Below, in pieces: positions 52,973-60,868 of a stretch of 64,000 nt of DNA. The position numbers were made by a program, and so were the translations under genes. Position 1 is the stretch's first letter, and each line of letters starts with the position of its first letter. The notes under the pieces were generated by a model, which worked only from the letters and a program-made list of their open reading frames with translations, ran no database searches and had not been told where the DNA came from. The stretch lies in contig NZ_AVPJ01000014.1 in assembly GCF_000768705.1 (NCBI RefSeq), forward strand, positions 1-64,000, read 5' to 3'. The DNA comes from Knoellia sinensis KCTC 19936 (GTDB lineage: Bacteria; Actinomycetota; Actinomycetes; Actinomycetales; Dermatophilaceae).

Positions 52973-55830
52973 TAGGCGATCGCCACCTCTCCGCTGTCGG
53001 TCTCGACCTCTCCGCTCTCCTCGCCGTGCTTGTCGATTCCGCCGCCGAGGCTGCGGAGCACGTCGAGGGACAGTCCGATGACGACGAGGTAGACGCCGAT
53101 GTCGAAGAACAACGACGTCACGAGGTGCACTTCGTAGCCGAAGAGGCCCGTGGGGATGTCGAAGATCCCGCTCTGGAACGCGTTGTAGCCCAGGAGTGCC
53201 GGCACCGCCCCGGAAAGCGCCGCGATGACGAGCCCGCTGCCGAGCACGACGCCGGCGTCGATGGGGGCGGCGGAGTCGAGTTCGGCCCGGCCGCCGGCGA
53301 GGTAGCGCACCATGAGCGCGAGGCCGGCGATGAGGCCACCGGCGAACCCGCCGCCCGGAAGGTTGTGACCGGCGAAGGTCAGGTAGATCGAGAACATCAT
53401 GAGGACCGGGAAGACGACCCGGGTGACGATCTCGAAGACGACGGAGCGACGGCGGTCGGCGATGAGGCCAGCGCCCCGGAGCCACCCCTGGTCGGAGTCT
53501 GCACGGAGGCGCCGGGCTTCGCGGTGCGACGTCGCCCGATCGGTGAGAAGGAAGATGAGGCTCGCGACCCCGGTGGCGGCGACGACGAGGACCGAGATCT
53601 CACCGAAGGTGTCCCAGACGCGGATGTCGACGAGCGTGACGTTGACGATGTTGTTGCCACCGCCGTACTCGTAGGCCGGTCCCGCGAAGTCACGTCCCAC
53701 GGGCCGGGCCGTTCGCGCGTTCGCCGCGACGAGGGCATAGCCGCCCACGGCCAGACCGACGAGGCAGCCGACGGCGACCCGGATGCGGCGTGCCGTCGTG
53801 AAGGGGCGGTCGGAGAAGAAGGGGGGCAGGCGGCGCATGACGAGCACGAAGGTCACGACGGAGAACGTCTCGACGAGCACCTGGGTGAGGGCGAGGTCGG
53901 GGGCTCCGTGCGCGACGAACAGGAGCGCGGTGCCGTAGCCCGTGACCCCGAGGAGCAGGACGGCACGCAGTCGCCGTCGCGACCGAACCGTCATGATCGC
54001 GGCCAGCACCACGACGGAGACGATGGCGACCTGGAGCAGGTTGTCCGGGCCGCGCAGCCGCACGGCGTCCCACACCTGCACGAGCGCGAGCCCGGGGATG
54101 ATGACGAGGACGAGGAGGATGATCCCGACATAGATCGGCAGTGAGCCACGCTGCGTCCGACCCGTCACCTCGATCGACAGACGGTCGACGCCTCGAATGA
54201 TGTCGTGATAGACCAGCTCGGCTTCGGGGAGGTGGAGGGCCTCGTGGACGCGCTTCTGGGTCGATGCGACGGCACGGCGGGCGATCCAGAGCAGCAGGCC
54301 GACCACGATGATCACCGCCGACAGCCCGAGAGCCGGGGTGAACCCGTGCCACAGCGCGAGCGTCGGCTCGTGGGCCCCGGAGGGTGACTGTGCGGCATAC
54401 GCCATCAGTCGTGGCGTGAGGAAAGCACCCGCGAAGCCGCCGACGAGCGACAGCCCGGCCAGCAGGACGGGCGCCAGGATGAAGCCGCGCCGCTGCTTCG
54501 TGACGGTCGGGGGCTCCACGTTGCGCACGCCGAAGGCGCCCCACACGAAGCGTGCGGTGTAGGCGACGGTGAGGGTCGAACCGACGACGAGTCCGACGAG
54601 CGCGATGTCCCCCCACACCCCGAGGTTGGTGTCCGCGCCCAGGTCGAGGAAGGCCGCGAGGGCCGACTCCTTGGCCGTGAAGCCGAGCATCGGGGGGAGC
54701 CCGGCCATCGATCCCGCGGCCAGCGCGGCAGCGACGAAGGTCACGGGCAGGGAGCGGTAGAGGCCGGTGAGCTCACGCAGGTCGCGGGTCCCCGTGGCGC
54801 GGTCGATGACCCCGACGATGAGGAAGAGGGCCGACTTGAAAAGTGCGTGCCCGAGGACGAGGGCGAGGCCGGCGAAGGCCGTGGCCCGCGTCCCGACGCC
54901 CACGACGGCAATGAGGAAGCCGAGCTGGCTGACGGTGCCGTAGGCGAGCAGCAGCTTGATGTCGTACTGCCGCAGCGCGCGCAACCCGCCGATGATCATC
55001 GTGAGCAGCCCGGTCCCGAGGAGCAGCGGCCGCCAGCCGGGGATGTCGGAGAAGGCCGGTGCGAGAAGAGCCACGAGGAAGACGCCGGCCTTGACCATCG
55101 CCGCGGCGTGGAGGTAGGCGCTCACGGGAGTCGGTGCCGCCATGGCGCCGGGCAGCCAGAAGTGGAAGGGCACGAGTGCCGACTTGCTGATCGCCCCGAC
55201 GAGGATGAGGAGCACGGCGATCGTCGTCGCGGTGCCGCTCGGGGGGTTGGCCAGGATGTCGGAGATCCGTGCCGTCCCCGCCTCGTGGCCGAGGACGAAG
55301 AGACCGACGAGCATCACGAGCCCGCCGAACGTGGTCACGATGAGGGCGTTCATCGCGGCTCGACGGTTGGCCTTGCGCTCGGGGTTGTGGCCGATGAGCA
55401 GGAACGACAGGATCGTCGTGAGCTCCCAGAAGATGAACAGCACATAGAGGTTGTCGGACACGACGAGCCCGAGCATCGACCCCGCGAACGCCGTGAGGAC
55501 CGCCGAGAAGCGCCACAGCTCGCGGTCGCCCTCGCGGAAGTACCACCGGCAGTAGGCCAGGACGAGCGCGCCGACGCCGGTCACGATGAGCGCCATCACT
55601 GCGTTGAGGGGCGTCAGGGCGAGGTCGATCTGCAGGTCGATCGTGGGGATCCACCGCACCTGCTCCGTGCGCACGTCGCCGTCGAACGCTCGTTGGGCCT
55701 GCCCGAGGAGCCACAGGAACGACCCGAGGGGAACGAGCGCCAGGATCAGGAAGGCACGTCGCTCGAGAAGCCGGACGAGGAGCGGGGCGAGCGCGGCCGC
55801 GACGAAGTGCAGCGCAACGATCGCGATCAT
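52972..55830 (-). CDS. mnhA: Na+/H+ antiporter subunit A (fused A and B)
   Basis: A 952-residue subunit. The N-terminal half is NuoL-like (WELTTILSFLLIGHNPE; HAAAMVKAGVFLVALL). MbhD/MbhE-like segments follow, and a C-terminal MnhB domain (FSIYLTFAGHNLPGGGFAGG) is fused, which explains why no separate mnhB is present. ATG 55830 follows GGAGG. First gene of the operon A(B)-C-D-E-F-G, which makes a heteromeric antiporter for sodium and pH homeostasis. Confidence 0.95.
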   Translation of the reverse strand: MIAIVALHFVAAALAPLLVRLLERRAFLILALVPLGSFLWLLGQAQRAFDGDVRTEQVRWIPTIDLQIDLALTPLNAVMALIVTGVGALVLAYCRWYFREGDRELWRFSAVLTAFAGSMLGLVVSDNLYVLFIFWELTTILSFLLIGHNPERKANRRAAMNALIVTTFGGLVMLVGLFVLGHEAGTARISDILANPPSGTATTIAVLLILVGAISKSALVPFHFWLPGAMAAPTPVSAYLHAAAMVKAGVFLVALLAPAFSDIPGWRPLLLGTGLLTMIIGGLRALRQYDIKLLLAYGTVSQLGFLIAVVGVGTRATAFAGLALVLGHALFKSALFLIVGVIDRATGTRDLRELTGLYRSLPVTFVAAALAAGSMAGLPPMLGFTAKESALAAFLDLGADTNLGVWGDIALVGLVVGSTLTVAYTARFVWGAFGVRNVEPPTVTKQRRGFILAPVLLAGLSLVGGFAGAFLTPRLMAYAAQSPSGAHEPTLALWHGFTPALGLSAVIIVVGLLLWIARRAVASTQKRVHEALHLPEAELVYHDIIRGVDRLSIEVTGRTQRGSLPIYVGIILLVLVIIPGLALVQVWDAVRLRGPDNLLQVAIVSVVVLAAIMTVRSRRRLRAVLLLGVTGYGTALLFVAHGAPDLALTQVLVETFSVVTFVLVMRRLPPFFSDRPFTTARRIRVAVGCLVGLAVGGYALVAANARTARPVGRDFAGPAYEYGGGNNIVNVTLVDIRVWDTFGEISVLVVAATGVASLIFLLTDRATSHREARRLRADSDQGWLRGAGLIADRRRSVVFEIVTRVVFPVLMMFSIYLTFAGHNLPGGGFAGGLIAGLALMVRYLAGGRAELDSAAPIDAGVVLGSGLVIAALSGAVPALLGYNAFQSGIFDIPTGLFGYEVHLVTSLFFDIGVYLVVIGLSLDVLRSLGGGIDKHGEESGEVETDSGEVAIA

Positions 55831-56020
55831 GCGTGCCTCCATCCGCGCAGTGGGCCTGTGGGGTGGGGGTTGACTGAGGTGTCCCGCCGCGACGAGAAGC
55901 TCCCCGGGACAACATCCCTGGTGGGTGAATTATGACTGTTCGGCGGAGTGGTTCTGGACGCCGGGGCAGAACCGCCCGGTATGCCGTCCGCCCCACCTGC
56001 CGTTCTCAGTTCACTCGCGC

Positions 56021-56440
56021 TCAACTCACCTTCGCGTCACGGGGGTCGATCCGGCGGAGGCCCGGCACACCCTCGAAGTCACGGTCGGTCGTGACGATCT
56101 GGTCGAACCCGGCGGCGAGAGCCGTGGCGGCATGGACTGCGTCGCGCCCCCGAAGTGACGTGACACGCATGAGTGCGACCGACCGGGCCATGATCTCGGC
56201 GTCGAAGGGGTGGACGACGACCGCTCGGGCGAGTGCCTCGGATTGATCCAGGGCCTGTGCCCTCTCGACTCGTCGGAGTCGGTGGAAGGTGAACTCTTGG
56301 AGCGCCTCCACACTGACGTGGAGCCCTTGAGCCCCATCCCGAGCCCGAGCCAGGAAGTCGGTGGCGTCAACTCTTGCGGGGTGCTCGTCGCCGCTGGCGA
56401 GGAGGAAGACGGTGGTGTCCACGAACCAACGCACCGCCAC
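56021..56440 (-). CDS. PIN-domain toxin (VapC-like)
   Basis: A 139-residue PIN ribonuclease. It has RWFVDTTVFLLASGDEHP with the first aspartate, VSVEALQEFTFHR with the glutamate, LRGRDAVHAATALAAGF with the third acid, and TTDRDFEGVPGL near the end. GTG 56440 follows GGAGG placed in the end of the antitoxin gene. Not closely similar to the PIN protein at 21627. Confidence 0.9.
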   Translation of the reverse strand: MAVRWFVDTTVFLLASGDEHPARVDATDFLARARDGAQGLHVSVEALQEFTFHRLRRVERAQALDQSEALARAVVVHPFDAEIMARSVALMRVTSLRGRDAVHAATALAAGFDQIVTTDRDFEGVPGLRRIDPRDAKVS

Positions 56441-56442
56441 TG

Positions 56443-56730
56443 TCAGACCTCCAGTCCCTTGGAGATCTCCGCATCCCAGGCATCTTCGAGCTCGCGCTTG
56501 ATCTCTGACCACTCGCGGTTGTCGGATGGGCCGGGGCGCGAGGAGGCGGTCAGGGCAAGGAACTCACCCAGGGCTACAGCCCGGGACTCGGCACCCACGG
56601 GGTAGTGCGCGTCGATGGCCTCGCGGATCACGGCGTTGACGCTTCGGCCCGAACGCTCGGCCTCGGCCGCGACACGTGCGTAGCGCTCGTGGTCCAGCAG
56701 CAGCTGGAGACGGCGTTCGAGGGTGGACAT
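56443..56730 (-). CDS. ribbon-helix-helix antitoxin
   Basis: A 95-residue protein with the RHH pattern (RRLQLLLDHERYARVAAEAE, SVNAVIREAIDAHY) and an acidic C-terminus (NREWSEIKRELEDAWDAEI). It is directly followed by a PIN toxin. ATG 56730 overlaps one of two operator-like repeats. Confidence 0.85.
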   Translation of the reverse strand: MSTLERRLQLLLDHERYARVAAEAERSGRSVNAVIREAIDAHYPVGAESRAVALGEFLALTASSRPGPSDNREWSEIKRELEDAWDAEISKGLEV

Positions 56731-56746
56731 ACACACAGCATACACA
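56728..56746 (-). promoter_or_regulatory. CATACACA direct repeats, RHH operator candidate
   Basis: CATACACA at 56728 and again at 56739 are exactly 11 bp apart, and the first covers the antitoxin start codon. The spacing matches cooperative binding of RHH dimers, so repression could block both promoter and start site. Confidence 0.55.
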
Positions 56747-56759
56747 TGTCGGTATCGAA

Positions 56760-56821
56760 GTCGATGTAGTACGAAACGCCGTGCGCCCGACCGATCACGC
56801 GGCGTTTCGCACTATCTCGAC
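56760..56821. repeat. palindrome G near toxin-antitoxin operon
   Basis: Arms of 22 nt (56760-56781 and 56800-56821) pair with three mismatches (GTCGATGTAGTACGAAACGC against the complement GTCGAGATAGTGCGAAACGC) around an 18-nt loop. Intergenic and single copy here. It stands upstream of two divergent genes and may affect both. Confidence 0.7.
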
Positions 56822-56947
56822 TGGTGCGTCAGATCCATTCGGAAGTCGGGGCGGCCTGTCCCGGGGAGTGCTCCCCATTCCGGGCCGACCGCCGGCCGTC
56901 GTAGGGTCGTGCCGACAGTTCGTCCAAGGTTTCCAGGGGGACCCACC

Positions 56948-57559
56948 GTGAACACCCGATCCCAGCGCGCCCTCGTGGCGATCGCCCTCGCCTCGATCCT
57001 CGGCCTCACCGCCTGCTCTGGTGGCGACGAGACCGATTCCACGACACCGACCGACTCAGGTTCGAGCCAGTCCGTGACCACCGCGAACGGCGGGGAGGCC
57101 GCCGACAACGGGGCCGCCGCGGCTGGCATCGACATCAACAACGTGCCGAAGGCCATCGCCACGCAGACCATCCCCGCCGATCGGGAGGTGGGCGTGGACA
57201 CGGTCAAGGTGGATCTGCTCCGGCTGGAGCGCAAGGGCAAGATCGTCGAGGCCGTCTTCGCACTCACCCCGAAGATGACCACGCCCGGAGAGAGCGTCAA
57301 TATCCACGGCGGGCTCAACGGTGCCGAACCGAACGTCAGGCTGATCGACCCGGTGAACCTCAAGCTCTACAAGACCATTGAGCTCGCCAACTCCAACGGC
57401 AAGCAGCTCGAAACCAACATCATGACGGCGGGCGACTTCGTCGAGGGCAAGCCCGTCTTCGTCTGGGGTGCGGTGGCGGCCCCGCCCGAGGAGGTCTCCA
57501 AGGTGGACGTGCTCGTGTTCGAGAGTGGCGTGCCGTTCAAGGACGTCCCGCTCTCATGA
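56948..57559 (+). CDS. putative lipoprotein, cassette copy 1
   Basis: A 203-residue lipoprotein. GTG 56948 follows AGGGGG, and the signal ends in lipobox LTAC. A Ser/Thr-rich linker with GGEAADNGAAAAGIDI leads into a beta-rich domain (KVDLLRLERKGKIVEAVFALTP, RLIDPVNLKLYKTIE). No named family recognised. It shares the linker motif and PVNLKLY with the gene at 58207. Four-base overlap with the OmpA-domain gene that follows. Confidence 0.85.
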   Translation: MNTRSQRALVAIALASILGLTACSGGDETDSTTPTDSGSSQSVTTANGGEAADNGAAAAGIDINNVPKAIATQTIPADREVGVDTVKVDLLRLERKGKIVEAVFALTPKMTTPGESVNIHGGLNGAEPNVRLIDPVNLKLYKTIELANSNGKQLETNIMTAGDFVEGKPVFVWGAVAAPPEEVSKVDVLVFESGVPFKDVPLS

Positions 57560-58128
57560 CGACGTCGCTGCGTGGGGCGAGCGTCGCGGCGGCCAGCCTG
57601 CTGATCGCGGGAATGGTGGCTCTGCCGGCCAGCGCGGAGCCCGGCTCCCCGACCCTGGGGAACCTGCCCGACATCACCGACTCGATGGTGCAGGACGCGA
57701 TCGTCGACCTGGACGCCAGTCCCGTCGACCTCACGCCGGTCGTCGAGGAGATCGAGACGACCTCCACCGAGGGTTCGGAGCAGGTCGTGACGCTCAACTC
57801 GGACATCCTCTTCGCGTTCGACAAGGCGGCGATCAGCCCGGCGGCTACGTCGAAGATCGCCGCCCTGGTCAAGGACGTGCCCCAGGGGGCGAAGGTCTCC
57901 ATCGGCGGGCACACCGACTCGCTTGGCACCGCCGCGCGCAACGCGTCCCTCTCGCAGGAACGTGCCGCTGCGGTCGCTGGCGCGATCAAGACTGCCCGTC
58001 CTGACCTCGTCCTCACCGTCAAGGGATTCGGGTCGTCGCAAGAGGTCGAGCCCAACACCAAGGGTGGAGAGGACAACCCGGACGGCCGGGCCAAGAACCG
58101 ACGGGTCGAGATCCGCTACGCCAGCTGA
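57556..58128 (+). CDS. secreted OmpA-domain protein, cassette copy 1
   Basis: A 190-residue exported protein. The signal peptide ends near SAEPG. About 60 residues then lead to an OmpA C-terminal domain (VTLNSDILFAFDKAAIS, GGHTDSLGTAARNASLSQ, GRAKNRRVEI), which binds diaminopimelate peptidoglycan through a conserved Asp and Arg. In a Gram-positive cell it should be held at the wall. It may anchor the lipoprotein encoded just before it. Confidence 0.92.
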   Translation: MTTSLRGASVAAASLLIAGMVALPASAEPGSPTLGNLPDITDSMVQDAIVDLDASPVDLTPVVEEIETTSTEGSEQVVTLNSDILFAFDKAAISPAATSKIAALVKDVPQGAKVSIGGHTDSLGTAARNASLSQERAAAVAGAIKTARPDLVLTVKGFGSSQEVEPNTKGGEDNPDGRAKNRRVEIRYAS

Positions 58129-58206
58129 ACGGCATACGAGATCTCTCCCGCGTTTCTTCCGATCAACCAGACGCACAGCAACCAGACCCACAGCAAGGGG
58201 AACCTC

Positions 58207-58785
58207 ATGACCACGCGTGCATCCCGCATCCTCGCCGGTGGAGCCCTCGTCGCGGCGCTCGCGCTCGCCGGCTGTGCCGGCAGTGACGGTGGCGGCGGCG
58301 ACTCCGGCGCCCAGGGCGACTCGAGTTCGAGCCAGTCCGAGAACACCGACAGCGGCGCCGATGGCGGAGAGGCGGCCGACAACGGTGGCAAGGCGGCCGG
58401 CATCGACCTCAAGAACCCGCCCAAGGCCATCGCCACTCTCACCGTGCCGGGCGTACCGAAGGGGGACACCACCGACACTCTCATCGAGCTCGTGAAGTTC
58501 GAGGAGCGCGGCAAGCTCCTCATGGCGGTCTTCCGCGTCACCCCTCACGGCACCAAGGAGAAGACCAACCTCCTTGTGGTGAACTGGAAGCCGGTCCTGT
58601 TGGACCCCGTGAATCTCAAGCTCTACGAATCGGTCAACGAGCTCACGTCCGCGTGGTCAACGGACTTGGTGATGAACGAGCCGAACTACGTCATGGCCGG
58701 CTTCGCCATCCCGGAGAACACGGACACGATCGACGTCGGCGTGAGCCGTGAGGGCCTGCGCATGGAAGGCGTCAAGCTCCCATGA
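58207..58785 (+). CDS. putative lipoprotein, cassette copy 2
   Basis: A 192-residue lipoprotein with lipobox LAGC. The linker contains SSSSQSENTDSG and GGEAADNGGKAAGIDL, close to copy 1. The domain LIELVKFEERGKLLMAVFRVTP then LLDPVNLKLYESVNE aligns with copy 1 while diverging elsewhere. It begins 79 bases after the first cassette and overlaps the next gene by 4 bases. Confidence 0.85.
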   Translation: MTTRASRILAGGALVAALALAGCAGSDGGGGDSGAQGDSSSSQSENTDSGADGGEAADNGGKAAGIDLKNPPKAIATLTVPGVPKGDTTDTLIELVKFEERGKLLMAVFRVTPHGTKEKTNLLVVNWKPVLLDPVNLKLYESVNELTSAWSTDLVMNEPNYVMAGFAIPENTDTIDVGVSREGLRMEGVKLP

Positions 58786-59345
58786 GGCTCCGGGTCGCGC
58801 TGATGAGCAGCCTGGCGATGACGGCCGTGCTGATGGTCGCCGGCCCTTCGCAGGCTGCTGACCTCGACATCAACAACCTGCCGCAGGTCGACGACTCCAC
58901 CCTGGCGTCCACCGTCAAGGACCTCACTCTCCCGGTGAGAGACCTCAACCTGCCAGAGCCCAAGGATCTCGAGACAAAGACCACGCATGGCTCCGAGCAG
59001 GTCGTCACGCTGAACTCGGACATCCTCTTTGCGTTCAACAAGGCCGACCTTCCGCCAGCCGCATCCGGGAAGATCGCCGCCCTCGTCAAGGACGTCCCCC
59101 AGAAGGCCAAGGTCTCCGTGGGCGGTCACACCGACTCACTCGGCACGGCTGCCCGCAACGCGACGCTCTCGCAGGAGCGTGCCGCCGCCGTTGCCGCCGC
59201 CATCAACGCTGCTCGCCCCGACCTCGTCCTCACGGTCAAGGGCTTCGGATCGAGCCAACCCGTCGCGTCGAACGGCACTGCCGCCAAGGACGACCCCGAC
59301 GGCCGGGCCAAGAACCGAAGGGTCGAGATCCGCTACGCCAGCTGA
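58782..59345 (+). CDS. secreted OmpA-domain protein, cassette copy 2
   Basis: A 187-residue paralogue of the protein at 57556. The OmpA domain is nearly identical (GSEQVVTLNSDILFAF, GGHTDSLGTAARNATLSQER, RPDLVLTVKGFGSSQ), but the region after the signal peptide differs. Same coupling to its lipoprotein partner. The DNA of the two OmpA domains is also very similar, which fits a fairly recent duplication or gene conversion. Confidence 0.92.
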   Translation: MRLRVALMSSLAMTAVLMVAGPSQAADLDINNLPQVDDSTLASTVKDLTLPVRDLNLPEPKDLETKTTHGSEQVVTLNSDILFAFNKADLPPAASGKIAALVKDVPQKAKVSVGGHTDSLGTAARNATLSQERAAAVAAAINAARPDLVLTVKGFGSSQPVASNGTAAKDDPDGRAKNRRVEIRYAS

Positions 59346-59367
59346 CCGGCATACCGCAATCTCTCCC

Positions 59368-59430
59368 AACTTTCGCTCCCCATGACGGAACGTTGAGGGA
59401 CCGGAGGGTTCATTTCCCTCCGGCCCCTTC
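59368..59430. repeat. palindrome family B, copy 2
   Basis: Matches 7700-7765: CAACTTTCGCTCCCCATGAC plus GGAAC, then hairpin CCGGAGGG-TTCATTT-CCCTCCGG (59401-59423). Sits between the convergent OmpA-domain and desaturase genes, where it can serve as a two-way terminator. Confidence 0.8.
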
Positions 59431-59465
59431 ACGTTGCCACCCACGGGCCCCGAGCCCAGCGGCCG

Positions 59466-60752
59466 TCAGTAGCGGCGGCCTGCCCCACCCTTGCCGGCCA
59501 GGGCCTTCTTGGCCGCGCGCAGGATCGTCGCCCGACGCGTCGTGCCCTCGCGCTTCGGCGGCAGCGACAGCTCGACGACCTTCTTGTAGACGCTGCCGAC
59601 CTGCTTCGGCAGTGACCCCGTGACGTACTTGAGGTCGTGGCGCTCCATGAGGTCGCGGATCTTCGGTGCGATCTCGGCGTAGCGGTTGCTCGGCATGTCC
59701 GGGAACAGGTGGTGCTCGATCTGGTGGCTCAGGTTGCCGGTCATGACGTGCATCGCCTTGGAGCCGTGGATGTTGCCCGATCCGAGCATCTGCCGGAGGT
59801 ACCACTCGCCACGGGTCTCACCCTCGATCGACGTCTTCTCGAACGTCTCGATGCCGGACGGGAAGTGGCCGCAGATGATGACCGTGTTGCTCCACACGTT
59901 GCGGACGAGGTTGGCGACGATGTTCGCCGTGAGGGTGTGTCGCGCCGATCCAGTGAAGGTGGCCGCGGCCAGGGCCGGGTGCCCGACGTAGTCCTTGGTC
60001 ATCTGCGCCTGGATCTTGGCGACCGTTGCCTTGGCGTTCTTGCGGAACTCGGCCTTGTCCTCCTCGCTCATCCGCTTCCGCTTGACGAGGTAGCCGCCGA
60101 GCTCAAGGTCGTAGGCGGCGATGGAGTACTCGAACATCAGCGCGTTGGCGACGTGCCAGACCGGTTGGAACAGGTAGAACAGCGTCCACTTCTGGTCCTC
60201 GTCGACCCGCAGGATGCCGTAGCCGAGGTCGTTGTCGCGGCCGAGCACGTTGGTGAATGTGTGGTGGATCTGGTTGTGGCTGTGCTTCCACTGCTCGGAC
60301 GGGCTGGCGTGGTCCCACTCCCAGGCCGTCGAGTGGATCTTGGGGTCACGCATCCAGTCCCACTGGCCGTGCATGACGTTGTGGCCGATCTCCATGTTCT
60401 CGAGGATCTTGGCGACGGACAGTCCGGCGGTGCCGAGCCACCACATGGGGCGGATGCCCTTGTACTTCACGCCGGAGAAGAGGAGAGCGGCTCGGCTGCC
60501 CATCTCCAGGTAGCGCTGGGTCTTGATGACCTTCCTGATGTATGCCGCGTCGCTCGCTCCGCGCGAATCCATCACCTCCGCGCGGATCACGTCCAGCTCG
60601 CGCCCGATCTCCTCGATCTGCTCCGGGGTGAGGTGCGCGGCGGGGTTCGGACGGCCCGACTTCTTGAGCTCGGGGCGCTGCGGACGCCGGGTGTCGCTGT
60701 CGACGCGTAGCCGCGAGTTGATGGTCGTGGGGCGCTCAGGTGCGAGGGTCAT
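59466..60752 (-). CDS. membrane fatty acid desaturase (DesA3-like)
   Basis: A 428-residue di-iron acyl desaturase. The three histidine boxes are HNVMH, HNQIHH (in HSHNQIHHTFTN) and HQIEHH, with hydrophobic segments between. It resembles mycobacterial DesA3, the stearoyl delta-9 desaturase, which works with a dedicated reductase. A reductase of that type is encoded just upstream on the same strand, so the pair should act together on membrane lipids. Confidence 0.92.
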   Translation of the reverse strand: MTLAPERPTTINSRLRVDSDTRRPQRPELKKSGRPNPAAHLTPEQIEEIGRELDVIRAEVMDSRGASDAAYIRKVIKTQRYLEMGSRAALLFSGVKYKGIRPMWWLGTAGLSVAKILENMEIGHNVMHGQWDWMRDPKIHSTAWEWDHASPSEQWKHSHNQIHHTFTNVLGRDNDLGYGILRVDEDQKWTLFYLFQPVWHVANALMFEYSIAAYDLELGGYLVKRKRMSEEDKAEFRKNAKATVAKIQAQMTKDYVGHPALAAATFTGSARHTLTANIVANLVRNVWSNTVIICGHFPSGIETFEKTSIEGETRGEWYLRQMLGSGNIHGSKAMHVMTGNLSHQIEHHLFPDMPSNRYAEIAPKIRDLMERHDLKYVTGSLPKQVGSVYKKVVELSLPPKREGTTRRATILRAAKKALAGKGGAGRRY

Positions 60753-60776
60753 GGTCTGCTCAACTCCTTCGTTCGT

Positions 60777-60853
60777 GTACCGAACTCACCCAATTGGACG
60801 GTTCGGGACAGGCAGTGCGTGTGCACATCCGTCCAATTGGGTGAGTTCGGTAC
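60777..60853. repeat. palindrome family C, complete copy
   Basis: Perfect 24-bp arms (60777-60800 and 60830-60853, GTACCGAACTCACCCAATTG plus GACG) around a 29-nt loop. It lies in the 116-bp gap between the reductase and desaturase genes, so it could lower read-through or protect the upstream message. Confidence 0.92.
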
Positions 60854-60868
60854 GGAGGGTCATGGGGG

